DNA of 64,000 bases, from assembly GCF_901933205.1 (NCBI RefSeq), contig NC_044574.1, positions 20,631,733 to 20,695,732 of the forward strand. The letters run 5' to 3'. The notes beneath the pieces were generated by a model. That model had not been told where the DNA came from. It did no database searches and worked only from the letters and a program-made list of their open reading frames with translations. This stretch comes from Camarhynchus parvulus. Its lineage: Eukaryota; Chordata; Aves; Passeriformes; Thraupidae. The position numbers and the translations under genes were made by a program. Position 1 is the first letter of the stretch. Each line of letters opens with the position of its first letter. Shown in pieces: positions 12,561-25,045 of the stretch.

Positions 12561-14540
12561 TTTTAATTACAAAAAATTTAATGTAACACAATTGACTGTT
12601 GTGTGTAAGGGAAAAAAGAAGGAAAAAAGAAGAAAGAAAACCAGATCTAAACTCTAAATTGGTATTCTGGGCTTTTCTTTTATATTGATAGTATGTTTCC
12701 AGATCTCTTTGTTAAGGATGTCTGGTTCAGAATACATTTCTAAAGCTCAGATTTTTTTAAATTTGTCATACAACAATAAAACTTACTCTAATATGACTAC
12801 TGTTTATTTTCAACATAATACATGTTTAAAATCATGTTGAAATAAGAACATTCTCAAAAATAGGAAATATTTACTTTATGCTGTATAGCTTTACTGAAGA
12901 AAACTACAACCAAAAAAAGTATTTTAGATGCAAATACTCTTTTAAAAAATATTATATTTGAGATTTATTTTTTCATAAAAGAGATGCTGTAGGGACTGGA
13001 AGAGGTCTCCCACTCAGCAGTCCCATTCTCTTATAAACTCTGTTGTATATTTCACATTGTAAATTTGTTTGTGTTCCTATTTAAAGCCATTCCCACAAAA
13101 GGAATGGCTCTCTTGTAAGATAGACAGGAACTACAAGTTTGCAGATGAAAAATATCAGTAAGTTCACTCCTTTTTTCTTTATGTCTTTAGGTTTTTTTTC
13201 CATCCCAGGGCTATGAGACAATCCAAATTCCTAAGTAAAAAATGTTTTGCTGTTCAGCCTTCCTGGATCAGCAAACACCAAACCAATGACCTTTCCCCGC
13301 ATCTATGACATGTGAGATCAAGCCATCCTTTTTTCTCCCACTGTGTTTTTCTTTTGACAGCTAATATCAAAATTCAATCTTGGAAAATGGTTCAGAAGAT
13401 TGCAGATGAAGAGTTATGTGTGCAGTTTTTTAGATGAGTTGTTAACATGGATGAGTCCATGTAACATGTAAATGTAGGTGCGTGTATTTAGATATATATT
13501 TATAGAGAGAGAATGTACTTAGTAGAAAAAGTTTTCCTATTAAGTAAATTAACAAATTAGAAATGTATTTTTTACAATATGAACTGTTGGACAACAGCGA
13601 TCAACAGCGTGTAGCTGAGATTACTAAGTGCATAAGTGAGTAATCCTACTTTGGTCTAGAAGTGGTTGAAGGAAAGTGGTGTTGTGGTTGCCAGTTTCTA
13701 AAATCAAGCAATTTAAGAGGATTATTAGCAGAACTAAGCAGGTTTACTAACTCAGAAGCACATGACTTTACTGAAAGATAATAATTGCGCCTGGCTTCTG
13801 CCCATGAAAGAGTTTGAGTTGGGTTGTTTACCCAGCTGTAACATTCATCTCACCACATAATCAAGAATTAAAGGCAGGGCTGAACCTTCCTTACCTATGC
13901 TGTGAGGAAGCAAGATTCAACCTTAAAATGTAAGTAGAGCCAGCATTCTTTTGTGTTCTTTTCCCTTGGTTTCAATACCAGCTTTTGTAATTTATTCACT
14001 GGACTTGCAGGAGAATATCGTTCTTCTTACTTGTTTATAGCCAAATATTGAGTGTAATCAGGCGCAGCTGTCCCAGTGAGTCATCAGTAATTAACCTGAA
14101 ACTCCCTGGAGGGCTCTAGCTTCTACAAGTAGGATAATAATTTTGGTGGCTTGCACTTTTGTGTTTCCTTCCTTACTGAATAAGGTGAGAAGTAATACTG
14201 GCATTTCACACTTTAGTCGGGCAGCAAAAGATCTCTAAAAATCATGCAAGTTTGGTATCAAAATAATGGTTATATTTAAGACATGTAAGTGAGAACAGTA
14301 CCACACTCAGCCAGGTCTTTCTGAAAATAGTATTATTAATAACTTTACTTGTAATAAACTTGGTATGGGAAATATTTGAATAAAAAGACAATGAAAATAA
14401 GTAGCACAAACTAGGCCAGTGACATGGGAGCTAAAATTTATAGGAGACTCAGGAACAAGAGCTACCTGTATATTTTTCTCTTCTGGCAACCATCAAGAGT
14501 AGACTTCCAAACTCAGAGCTTTTTGTTTTGTGACGGTAAC
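12561..14540. other. unique AT-rich non-coding DNA, nothing recognised
   Basis: No repeat family or coding region is visible. Short purine-rich stretches occur at about 12607-12645. No frame is long enough or protein-like enough to call. Confidence 0.6.
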
Positions 14541-14642
14541 CTTAAACAAATAAATTAACTATAAAACAAACAGTAAATAAACAAACAAGAGAAGTGCAAC
14601 CAAAACAACAACAAAAAACCCAACTAAAGAAACTCCAAAACA
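14541..14642. repeat. A/C-rich low-complexity tract
   Basis: About 100 bases dominated by AAAC and CAAA units on the plus strand. A T/G-rich tract of complementary character follows about 140 bases downstream (14785-14843), so the pair could base-pair imperfectly over 20-30 bases. It is simple sequence with no coding meaning. Confidence 0.75.
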
Positions 14643-14784
14643 CCAGACATGAGATAAGTAAGCTCTCCAGATTTAGTCAATGTAAAACTCTGGGCACATC
14701 TACAGTGCCTCAGATTTTTAAGGTTACAATAATAAAGTAAAGTGGATGACAAGGGCATTGAGTCTTTTCTTTGTATTAAGTACA

Positions 14785-14843
14785 TTTTTGGTGGGTTTTG
14801 GTGTTTGGTTTTGGGTTTTTTTTTTGGTTTTGTTTTTTTTTTA
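14785..14843. repeat. T/G-rich low-complexity tract
   Basis: T-runs interrupted by GG or GGG, of the form TTTTGG and TTTGGG, with no C. It belongs to a set of similar T/G tracts in this window (about 18557, 21372, 23171, 35501 and 47317). Chance ORFs over it read as F/G/L/V repeats and are not genes. Confidence 0.8.
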
Positions 14844-15490
14844 AATAAGAATAGATTATCTAAAAATAATAGGCAGAGAATGGTAGCCAAGACCATATTT
14901 TATATTATTATACTATTGCTATAATAATATATTTTTTACTGAATGATTAATAGAATATTTACACAGGAAATAAACTCCATTTGAAGTTTCCTCAAGTTTT
15001 CTTTCTTCTTTTATGGGAGGCAGTAAGGTTGGGTGAAGTATCTTTCTGCAGCTGGATATGTGACACAAAGGTATACAAAATTCATTAACTAGGAGGAAAT
15101 AACATACAAAAGAAATGTAATTCTGTGAGGCAGGTTTCTTGCACAGGTGGTGGGAATCCTGGTTTCTGAACTGCACATTCAGAAGCTCATAATTTTATTA
15201 TGCAAGATTTGATGAGGGTGTTGAAAGAATCGAAAAATTCCGCATAAAAAGCATGAAATTATTATTTTTTTTTTAAGTTTCTCAAATGAGAAGCTTCAAT
15301 AACTCGGTATGTTGTGTTCATAAAAAATTAATGTTAGAACAACTTGGAGTTTTATGTTTCTTAAAATATAGCTCAGATGTGCTTTTAAATCCATAAAAAT
15401 GCATACTAAAAACCAGTTCTGGGCAACCAAGACTGACAGAATTCTGGCACTTTTAAAGGCATAGGAGTTTTCTTGTAAACAAACAAGGGA
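14844..15490. other. unique non-coding DNA, nothing recognised
   Basis: AT-rich sequence with no recognisable repeat, RNA or protein. The 85-codon minus-strand frame at 14919-15176 has no recognisable domain. Confidence 0.6.
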
Positions 15491-15767
15491 ATGTAGTGAC
15501 AGGACAAAGGATAATGGTTTTAAACTGAAAGGGTAATTAAAATAATAAAAAAAAATTAGAAAAAGCCTGTTTTCTGCAAGGGTGATGAGGCACTAGAACA
15601 GTTTGCTCAGAGAATTTGTGGATGCCCCATCCCTGGAAGTATTCAAAGCCAGGCTGGAGCTCTGAGCAACTGGGTCTAGTGAAAGGTACCCTTGCCCATG
15701 GCAGAGGTGCTGGAGCTGGGTGCTTTTCAAGGCTCCTTCCAACCTAAGCCATTCTAAGATTCTATGA
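15491..15767 (+). mobile_element. CR1 LINE 3' fragment with intact 3' end (plus strand)
   Basis: The start 'AGTGACAGGACAAAGGATAA', the middle 'GATGCCCCATCCCTGGAAGT' and the terminus 'CCTTCCAACCTAAGCC' then 'ATTCTAAGATTCTATG' match the avian CR1 3' untranslated region, including the diagnostic 8-bp terminal repeat. About 50 bases of AT-rich sequence (15535-15565) replace the family's usual sequence, which suggests local decay or a small replacement. The copy is 5'-truncated and non-coding. Confidence 0.93.
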
Positions 15768-18556
15768 AACACTTAATTTTTTAAATTCTGTCACATTATG
15801 AAGGACTGCTCATAATAGAGTAATTTATGAGATTATGCTCCAATGAAATGGATAATGTACAAAAGTATTTCAGAAGGTATTGAAAACTCTGTGTTGGAAA
15901 TTGTTGATTACATCTGAAATGGAAAGGAATTCGATTTTCCTGGATTCTTGAAGGATATCTCTGTAAAGCACCTCTTATTTCAAAGTAGGAAGTGAAATAC
16001 AGTTCTATTGCATAATCTACTTTTAATTTTCTTTTTTACTTTATCAATTTTAGCTCATCTTTTATGTGTGTCACAGGGAGGATGAGCACAGGGAGGGTGG
16101 TTTTATACGTTTAAAAGATTTACATTTCCTTTCAAACAGCATATTTGAACGTTTTTAGTCAGTCAGGCTCTTTGAGTAGAAAATTAAAGATTCTTTTCTA
16201 TGAAAATGTCTGAAAAGACTTAATATACATAAAGAATAGTAGAGAAACCTTCCAGTCACTCTTAGTGTTTAAAATCTTTGTATTCAGCTCAAATAGCATA
16301 TGCAGTGCTCTGATTTTAGATGACAACATTTAACAAAAGTCATCCTATTTTGGTGTCAGAAGTAATTTAGGGCAATGAATCCTAGTAAATGCTGATTTTT
16401 GAAATTTTTCTCAGTGTAGATACATATGCACATATGTAATTCAAGTAATACTTCAAAATATGTGTCTCTATGTTGTTTAAATTGAAAGTTCAACTGTCAG
16501 AGTTTGACAAACAATGACTTAAATTCATCCTAGCTAAAAATCCAAATCAAAATGTACTCTTAATACTTTTAATCATTTTGGGAATAATTTTACATGTCAA
16601 AAGTTAAACAAATTAACTCTTTACTTAATTACATTTATCATATCATTAAATGAAAATGCTTACATGAAACTGCCCATGGCAGGACCATTGCACTGGTGGT
16701 TATGATACTTAAAGAACAGAACTATCAGCATGGAGGAGATGACAGCAAAGGTGCTGCAGGTCCCTTTAGTATCTCCCAGTATTAAGGATATGACCACGAT
16801 GATACACAAATTGCTTACAGTACTTTTCAAAAGGGCAGCTTCTCTTCACTGTGGAATACAAATTAGTTATCTATACCCAATTTTTGTGGATATTAATCTA
16901 TAAGCACCTTTTAGTCTTTCCTTATATGAAACTATGAGGAGTATAATCTAAAATAAACCCTAGTATTGCTCTGAAATACAAAATAGTTATGATGTTTCAA
17001 GGTAATTTCATATTAGCAGCTTGTTTTCTATTTACAGAAATTAGTCTCAGGCATAAATTTGTCTTTCTTGGGTTCTCAAGCTGGCCAAATCTACTTAATT
17101 TGTTTTTGTGCAAGTTTCTGTATTTGCATTCTCACTAGATTTTTGTCCTATAAATTTATGGTCTCAATCATACATTTAGCATGTGACATGCGGCTGGAAA
17201 GTATTTAGTATCTAATAGGAAAGAATTCTGAAAATTGCAAGATAACGAGGATACACTGTAACATATATATTTTTTTTTAAATTCAGACAACGTTCTCGTT
17301 TATGTTGAAGAAACAGACTATTAAGCTACTGCTGTTTCACCTGTAACTTGAACTATTCATGTCTACTCATGGCATAAACAAGATTCTAATTATGTAGCTG
17401 TATTTTTAATTTACTCAGACATTCTCAGATTCAAACTGAAACTTTTATGACAGAAAAAAAATAAGACTTGGGTATGCTGAAGGCTTTCTCTTCTGTAATT
17501 GTTTTTGGTTTGGCTGTTGGTTGCATTAGAGAAGGAAATAATATGGGTGAGGCATATGGGCTAAGCAAAAAATTGCCCCAAATTAAGTTTGAAAAGCTTA
17601 TAGTCATACTTGTAATCTGTCTGGGATTTTTGTTGTATGACTAACCATGTTTAGATCTCTTTTAAGGCAGTTGCTATTTTAATTACATCAATTGTCCAGC
17701 CATATGTATTTGTTCTGTCTAAATGACTTTATTGTTGTGGATATTCACTGTGGGTTTTTCAAAAGACTTGAATAAATTCCACAGTAGTTCTGATAGTATA
17801 ATTTTCATGGAAAAAAAATAAAAGGAAGATAAAAGTAGGCCAACATTTTCCATGATTTTTTATAATTTATTTCCATTGTTTCCAGTAGAAACCTCTCATC
17901 TGAATATTAACTCATTTAACATATTTCATTAGCTATTTAATATGTATAAGTACTAAAACTTAAATTTTAACCAAAATATGACTGTGCAAATGATGGAAAT
18001 TTCAATTTAGTTCCATTACTTTTAGGTGGCTTTAAACAGCTTCTCTCTTTCCCCAACTTTTGATGTAACAATATGTGATGGATGAGATGCAGAGTGATTC
18101 ACCACTTCTTTTGGCTTCATGCCTAAACTGAGTCAGTCAAGACAAAATTTCTAAGGTAGAATATGCCAGATGTTGACTAAGCTCTTGTTGTGAGGTTAAA
18201 AGACATTCAAGATTTCATATAATCAGCAAATGCAGCCAATTTTTATTTTCTTTTGAAGAGAGACATGAAGGTAGATTTTTTCCCATGCTTTTTTCTCCAA
18301 TTATTGAAATGACCTATTCTTTACTCTATACTATTAATGTGATTTTCTGAACTAGTGATTAATAAACAAGTTAATTGATTGCATGGTGTTTCGAGGTTAC
18401 ATACTGCTGTTGGGTTTGGGGTTTTTTCTTATTTTCTCTATAGTTTGTGATAAATTGAGGAGAAGTTTATTTCATGCAAACATGCTTGTACTACTGTAAC
18501 CTCTGTTCTAAGAGTTTTACAAAACCTGTCAGATATGAATACAGGGGTGGGAATCT
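15768..18556. other. unique AT-rich non-coding DNA
   Basis: No repeat family is recognised. One patch at about 16665-16850 is less AT-rich than its surroundings and has short open frames on both strands (see findings), but it is too short to call. Other stretches are AT-rich, with T-runs near 17270 and A-runs near 17455 and 17812. Confidence 0.6.
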
Positions 18557-18600
18557 GTTTGGTTTTTGGTTTGGGGTTTTGTTTTGGTTCATTTTTTCTG
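18557..18600. repeat. T/G-rich low-complexity tract
   Basis: About 44 bases of T and G in GGTTT and TTGGGG-like units, lying just upstream of the candidate exon at 18630. It could serve as the pyrimidine-poor part of an intron, but it is more simply one of the scattered T/G tracts. Confidence 0.7.
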
Positions 18601-18629
18601 ATTTTTATCCTGGAAGAAAATTATTTCAG

Positions 18630-18727
18630 TGTGACTCCAGGCAGCTCTAACTTAGATGACCCACACTCAGCAGATCATTGAAGGTCTCATTGCCCTTGGC
18701 ATCAAAAAGCCAACTAAATTTACACAG
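18630..18727 (+). other. candidate exon (unconfirmed), possible start-codon exon
   Basis: A T-rich stretch ending TTATTTCAG (18621-18629) gives a plausible acceptor, and ACACAG followed by GTTAAG (18728) gives a good donor, delimiting 98 bases. Inside, an ATG at 18656 opens a frame that stays open to the donor and ends exactly in phase 0. It encodes 24 residues beginning MTHTQQ and ending KFTQ, with a reasonable mix of residues and less AT-skewed codons than the surroundings. The -3 base is T, a weak start context. I do not recognise the peptide. Short exon-like patterns arise by chance in 64 kb, so this is a hypothesis only. It could equally be a non-coding exon or nothing. Confidence 0.2.
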
Positions 18728-19330
18728 GTTAAGCTTTATGGGAAACTTGCACATGATATATCTAGCGTATACTTTCTTTTCAGAATGATATATGCATGTC
18801 TTATCTTTCTACCTAACTACTTCTTCAGCAAATGCTTTTATTTTGGTTACTGAATGGAAAATTAGATTTTTCACTGAATACTTGAGTTTGCTTGCATGTT
18901 ATGTTGTGTTACTCATGGAGTAACTGATCATACTCTGTATTTCTCTTGTCTTTCTCCCAAGTCACTTTTTAAACTTTACTATTCAAAATTTTGGAACAGA
19001 TCACTGGTGGTATGCAATGCTCCTTCAGTGAGCATCCTTTACCAGGACACTGAGTTTCATTTTTTCCAACTATGCAAGTGTAGAAACAACACACAAACTG
19101 AAATGTTTCCATAGGTAATTTCAAATAATTACTTAAGTTCACTTTTCTCCCCCCTAAAGAAAAAAACAAAATAAGCACCAAAAATCTCAAATAATCCCGA
19201 CAACCCCACAAAGGTATATTTTGAAGCATAAAGATGTCACTATCGAAGTCATCACTATAGGAAACTGCTAAACTCCTCTACCAAGTCAATTTTATTCTTT
19301 CTTATTATGTGATGTTTCATGTGTATGAAT
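18728..19330. other. unique non-coding DNA, nothing recognised
   Basis: No repeat family or RNA is recognised. The overlapping chance frames at 18896-19114 (plus) and 18969-19229 (minus) have no recognisable domain. Confidence 0.55.
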
Positions 19331-19356
19331 ACACACACACACACACATATATATAT
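19331..19356. repeat. compound (CA)n(TA)n microsatellite
   Basis: Eight AC units (19331-19346) run directly into about five AT units (19347-19356). This is a simple tandem repeat, probably length-polymorphic. Confidence 0.95.
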
Positions 19357-21371
19357 TTTGTCAAGTCATCAAATGCATATTAGAGAACAATTTTTTATGC
19401 TATATGAATACACAGTGATCTAAAATACACATGCTTTACATTTCTCCCACTCACATAATTTTGTCTGACAAGATTTTCAGAGCAAGATGCAATCTCTTTT
19501 TCCACTTTTATTTTCCTGAACTATATTTAATGCTTCAAAGCATGATTAAACTTTGCTACTCAATTCTTTGCCTAATATATAGTAAGAAGTTTTAAGCTGC
19601 ACTTCCTAAAAGAGATATAACAATCATAATATTTCTCTGCTTTAACAGAAGCGTACATAGTAATGTAAGGACTCTTTGGTTTGGGATGGAGGCAGGCCCT
19701 TTATATCTGCATCAATTAAAACTTACTTGCTGCTTGAAACAAGGAAAGGAGTTTTCCAAAATGCTGTCAAAGCATCATTCTTGATTTGGAGTTTTTTGCA
19801 GTTAATAATAAGAGCTGGCAACAATTTTTCAGTTGTACACAAAATTCTCAGATTTTGTTAACAATCATGACATAATGAGGGGGAGAATTACGGTGCAGAA
19901 TTTACTAAATCTTCTTATAATCCTTCAGACACTGATGATATTAAATTTATTTTAAGATTATTTTCATTTTACAGTTATGCTCAGTAAAATAAATTATCTT
20001 CCCAATTTGTTATAAAAGTGTCAGGAAGAAACCTTTCTATGTTAACAGCAACATTTGCATATCTTTCTCTAGGAACTTTATTATTATAGCAATCAGAAGT
20101 AGAATGCTTTTTCACTTTATGAAGCTTGTAGTTATTCTGATGTTGATTGAAGAAGGTTTTAAATTATCTTCTTTAAAACATAACAAACTAACTCCAGTAG
20201 TTTATTTGAAGATGTATTCCAGAGTTTTTGGTTCGCAGCATGTGGTCCTAGTGTGGAAAATCATTGCAATGCTGCACAAGATCAAATCTTCTAGGATTTG
20301 TAAACTGGTAGTAGCCATAAAATTTCAAAATGAGATTTTCAATTTAATATGATGCAAATTAGTAATAAGTGGGCAGAAAAGCCTTTATCTGGGAAGCAGT
20401 TTTCAAGTTCTACTTTAAATGCTTTCCTGTGTAGCCAGTGTTAGAGACATATTAGTTGATGCCCAGGGAGGAAAAGGAACTTCAAAGTAGTCTTTTCTGT
20501 TAATCTTTATTGAATGAGTGTAATATATTAGAACAGCATGTATTATTCAGAGGGAACACATTGTACTTAAGATGGATGCTAGGAAAATGCAAAATAAACA
20601 TCAATAAATTCCTTGGAAAATAACATTCAACAGTGTATTTTTCTATAGAAGATAAAAAAAAATAGCATGAATTTCCCTTTAGGTTTATTGACATTAAGCC
20701 CGATCTCAACTGGAGAAATAGATTAAATTACTTAGTTTGTTTATGTGTGAAAGCAAATCAAAGATGGATCCTTGCATTGCCTCTCCTTGTTTTTATGCAT
20801 GTGCCATTTGATTCTCCTGTAATAAATCTGTTGACAATTATGTTAAGTCTGATTGCAGGATATGAGTTCCAGTGATGATGAACAATAGAACTGTGAGTTT
20901 CATGGAAACAGACTGGTTGTAAAAGCTTTTCCAGTTGGAACACCTTTAATCTTAAACATCTTTCCTCTCATCTTCCCACCATGCAGCACCATGAAAAATC
21001 TGTCTTGAATATTTTTATTATAATCGATGCCTTTTTTTTATGATGTGTGAGCAAGGACTCCTAAAAATTATAATCAAATATCATATTATAGAAGCATTTT
21101 TAAATAGTTATCTTTGAAAAGAAAAAGAGTACAGTCATATAATTTTAAAACACTTATTAATCAAGTAAGTCAAGGAACTGTATTGTGTTTTTAAAAGGGT
21201 GCTAAAAATGTTATATAAAAATGGACAGGTTTACAAGACAATGTTTAGAAAATTCATGAGATTCTTTTAAATTTTTGAGACTGTATGGTAAAAGTACTTT
21301 ATTTATTATTTTGAAAATATAATATTTTCATAAAAAGAATTCACATATGAAGGATTTTATTCTTGTTTTCA
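19357..21371. other. unique AT-rich non-coding DNA, nothing recognised
   Basis: No repeat family, RNA gene or coding exon is recognised. Chance frames stay at or below 82 codons. Confidence 0.6.
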
Positions 21372-21420
21372 GTTTTTTGGGGTTTTTTTTGGTTGGTTGG
21401 TTGAGGTTTTTTTCTTTCTT
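21372..21420. repeat. T/G-rich low-complexity tract
   Basis: T-runs with GG or GGGG interruptions, including three tandem GGTT units (GGTTGGTTGGTT). It is the same kind of simple sequence as the tracts near 14.8, 18.6, 23.2 and 35.5 kb. Confidence 0.8.
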
Positions 21421-23170
21421 GATATCTGATAAATGTTTTCCATTTCACAAAATACTTAATTTCAAATGTAACTTACTTGTAAGTAATATATTAGAGAGGT
21501 TTGCAGTGCTGGCAAGTATAAAAAAATAGATTATTTAAGAAACTCATAAGAGTTGCATAAAAAGTCTTTGATTCATAATTGTGATCATATTACATTTAGA
21601 TTTTTTAATAATTTTAGCAATAGGTAAGATTCAAAAATATGTATAATATTTTCCTGGAGACAGAGGTACCTGAAAAATCAGGGTTAAATTCACTTTTTAT
21701 AATTAATTTTATAGTGCCCTTGGAACTGAAAAAATAATTAATGCAATAATTTTTTGGGGGGGTGAATGTTAGCTTCTTGCATGGAAAATGATATTGACTC
21801 CCAAAATTCGAGAACAGCATTAGTTCTACAGTAGAATATTAAGTGAAAAATTTGCTAGTGATACAAACTCAGTCCAGTAACATTTAAATGTTACAGCTTT
21901 GTTATGCTTCTTTTTTTAATTAAGCATTTTATACATAAAAATTTGGTGCTTACTTTATCATTGTTCATCAGTAGTGTAAAGTTCATCCTGCCCATTTCTA
22001 ATTTATTATTTTTCATCTGAATTGTCTTTGTTTAAAACTAAAGTAGAGATAAGTGTTTCTGGCTATTCCATAACAACACAGAACTTGATCATCATACACA
22101 ATTTTTCATGTCTGAATTATTTGCTGTAAGAATCTGCTTTCTCTGTGTGCAATAGAAGACTAAATAAATATTTATTTAATTACTTGTATAGTCCATATGC
22201 TTATGCTTCCTTGTTCCTTTCAAAAAAAGTCAAAATTATACACATATACATATAGATTATACATCTACAAACCAGAATTCAGAGATTTCAGAAGTTTTTG
22301 ATTATTATTCCCTTGTCATAAAATCAGTTCCCAATCTTCATACTCAGTGTGATCAGCTCTGAATTCAGACTGAGCCCTGATCTGGACTGTGTTCAGCTGG
22401 ATCTTGAAAATCTCTTAGGACAGATCCCAGAACATCACTAGGATACTTGCTCTGATGTTGGTATCTTCAGTTATGTTATTTTTCCTTTCACATAGTCAGA
22501 ACTTCATCTGTCTCACTATATAACCACCACCTCTTGGCCTCTCACAGTGTATTTCAGTGAAAAGCCTCACACTTCTCTGTAACCTTAAGATCTCTAGCAA
22601 ATTAAATTCTGTTTTTACTAGTAAAACTTCACTTATTTATTATTTGCAAGCAAAGATTTTTTTTCTGAAGTTCAGGAGGGGGAAAAGTACTTGGTTTATG
22701 GAGTAAACCATTCTTTGACTTCTTCAGTCAAATAACTTGCTGATTTTCGGTAATGGGGATTGAAGCTGGGATGACAGGTTCTCTTTCCTGTCTGTTCCTA
22801 GCTTCTTGTGGATTGTTAAAGTATCATCTGTGGCATATTAAGCAGCAGTTGGTCAATAGGTTATGCACTGAAGCACATCATCAGGTTGCTACAGTGCAGA
22901 TTATTCTTGGTCATCAGAGAGAACACAGATTTCCGAGTTCCTTGTCAAAAACCCCCACACGGTTAATGAACCATGTTTCAATTTTCATGGCCTTCACTGC
23001 ATTAATACCAGCTAATGGGTTGCAGGAAATTGCAGTCAGGTTATTTCTTTAGCCAAACCTATCCTCATTCAATATAGTTCCTGTTGGTTTACCAGTAAGG
23101 TCAGATGGACACTTTCTGAAATGTCCTTATTATATTACATCCACTGGAGCAATATTGTTGAATTATATTT
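21421..23170. other. unique non-coding DNA, nothing recognised
   Basis: AT-rich in the first kilobase, then somewhat more balanced from about 22330 to 23060. A 99-codon frame at 22753-23052 (plus) has no recognisable domain, and I do not call it a gene. Confidence 0.55.
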
Positions 23171-23280
23171 TGCTTTTCCTGGGTTTTCTGTTTGTTCGTT
23201 TGTGGTTTTTTGTTTTGATTGGGCGTTGTTTGTTTGTTTTTGTTTGGGCTTTTTTGTGTTTTGTTTTGGGTTTTTTTTTG
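23171..23280. repeat. long T/G-rich low-complexity tract
   Basis: About 110 bases of mostly T and G (TTTG, TTTTGG and TTTGTTTG units) with only a handful of C and A. It is the longest such tract in the window. It is simple sequence and could hinder polymerases or form triplex with its A/C strand. Confidence 0.85.
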
Positions 23281-23661
23281 TATTTTAAAAAATTATTACT
23301 AAACCTCCACCTACACATATGAAGGAGATATATGAGTATGAATGTAGTAATGATGATAAGTTATTGTAATCTGATGTAATAAACATTAGGCAAAGTCAAA
23401 TTTTCTTAATCTTTCTGTGTTATTCTAGTTTTCCTATTGAGCCCATTAAATTAAATATTAATATGTAAGAGTTTTAGAGAAAACATTTCATTATAGATTC
23501 TACAGATTGATAACTAGTTTCCATGACATAGGTAGTCTTTGGTCTAACAATTTTTCCTCTTTATAGGAAAAAAAAGGAAGGTGTGTAATTTCTTCTTTAG
23601 TTAAATTGTAGAACTTCTTCATTTTCCAATCTAGAGATATCAGAAGTCACTTTGAAATGCT
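23281..23661. other. unique AT-rich non-coding DNA, nothing recognised
   Basis: AT-rich sequence between the T/G tract and a CR1 fragment, with no feature recognised. Confidence 0.6.
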
Positions 23662-23790
23662 GTCCAAGGGGCCTGGACCGTGCTCTCAGGGGTGTGATGG
23701 GATTCTTGGGACTATCCTGTGCAGGGCCAGTAGCTGGGCTCAATGGTCTTTCTGGGTTCTTTCCAACTTAGGATATTCTCAATTCTATGG
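23662..23790 (+). mobile_element. CR1 LINE 3' end fragment (plus strand)
   Basis: About 130 bases follow a CR1 subfamily 3' end: 'CTGTGCAGGGCCAGTAGCTG', 'GGGCTCAATGGTCTTTCTGG', 'TTTCCAACTTAGGATATTCT' and a decayed terminal repeat 'CAATTCTATGG'. The wording around CAACT..AGGATATTCT differs from the CAACCCAAACCATTCTATG form at 37.9 and 44.2 kb, so this is a different CR1 subfamily. It is strongly 5'-truncated and non-coding. Confidence 0.88.
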
Positions 23791-25045
23791 TTTTCTGGAT
23801 GAGGATTTTCAGCTCACATGCATGAGAAGATAAGCCTTTCAGGACCATATAGTGCTGACCCAAGTTTTATCTGGTTAAAGCCACTGTGTTGCACTTTTTG
23901 CATAACATGAGTTAGTGTGTTAATAAAAATTCAGCCATCTCCTGTTTCGTCTTTTTGATGAGCTGCCAGTTAAAAGGCTTGAAATTAGGTGTGGCAGATG
24001 CAAAATAATTTCTTATCATTAAATTGAGAAAGAAAATTAACTGCCAAGATTTTTGTGCTTACAGATAAAAAGAAGTAGAATATCCTTGTGAAAGAAGAGA
24101 TAGAGGCCTCATATGAACATTTGTAATTGTAGAGCAAGGAACATCTCTTGCTTGAAGGCTATTTTGTTAACCCAGTAGGCATTTCTAGAATTATTTTATG
24201 ATAAATAGTTATATCTAGCAACCACTGCTAAGATTTTTCAAAGATATGTAGTTGTTTATCTCCTTTCTTTAAGTACTCATCTATCATTTGAGTGTCATTG
24301 ATAGCCTCAAAACAACTCAGCTGAATCTAATCTTTCAAGCATTTACACTCTTATTGGTGGATATATACAAAGTCATTATACTGTTGCTGCCTTCCTATAC
24401 CCTTAAGCTCTGGTGATAGACAAAATCCCAAAACTGTGAAGAAGAATCCTCAGAATTAGTGTTTTCCTTCCCTTTGTTTTTCCTGATTAATTTAGCTTGC
24501 TTTATGATCTTCTAAGAGATCTGTATGGGTTTCTCTTTTGCCAGCATAGACAAATGACAAAAGAATTTAGCTGTAAACACAAACTGGGATTCAAGTGCTT
24601 TTATTTTTTTGCAGAGCCTTGAAATTCTGACTCCCACAAACCCCAGGATTTAACAAGTGCCTAAACCACCAAGTGTTAACAAGTGACTGTCTTGAGTAAA
24701 ATGAGTAAAAATCTGCTGTGATGGGATACAGGATTCCCCATCTTTGACTCCTGTAATCACAGGCAAATTGAAGTTTCTCTTCCCAGGACTGGGTCAGTAT
24801 ATGTGCTCAAAAATGGTGAGATGGAGTAAAGAGAATCTCCAGACAACAAGGGTTCTGCTAGCCCAGCTGAGAATCCAGCACTAAGACACAGACTTCTGCT
24901 TTCTCAGTCTTGTCTTTTATCTTTACTTCAAAGAGTTTATATTTTTACCATAGAACAACAGCACCCAGTATACAGTCCTTTACAGTTTCCTCAGATTAGC
25001 TTGTAACTTCATGGTTAGCACCACCTTCCGTGGTTGTGACAGATC
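23791..25045. other. unique non-coding DNA, nothing recognised
   Basis: AT-rich sequence with no recognised repeat family, RNA or coding exon. Confidence 0.55.
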
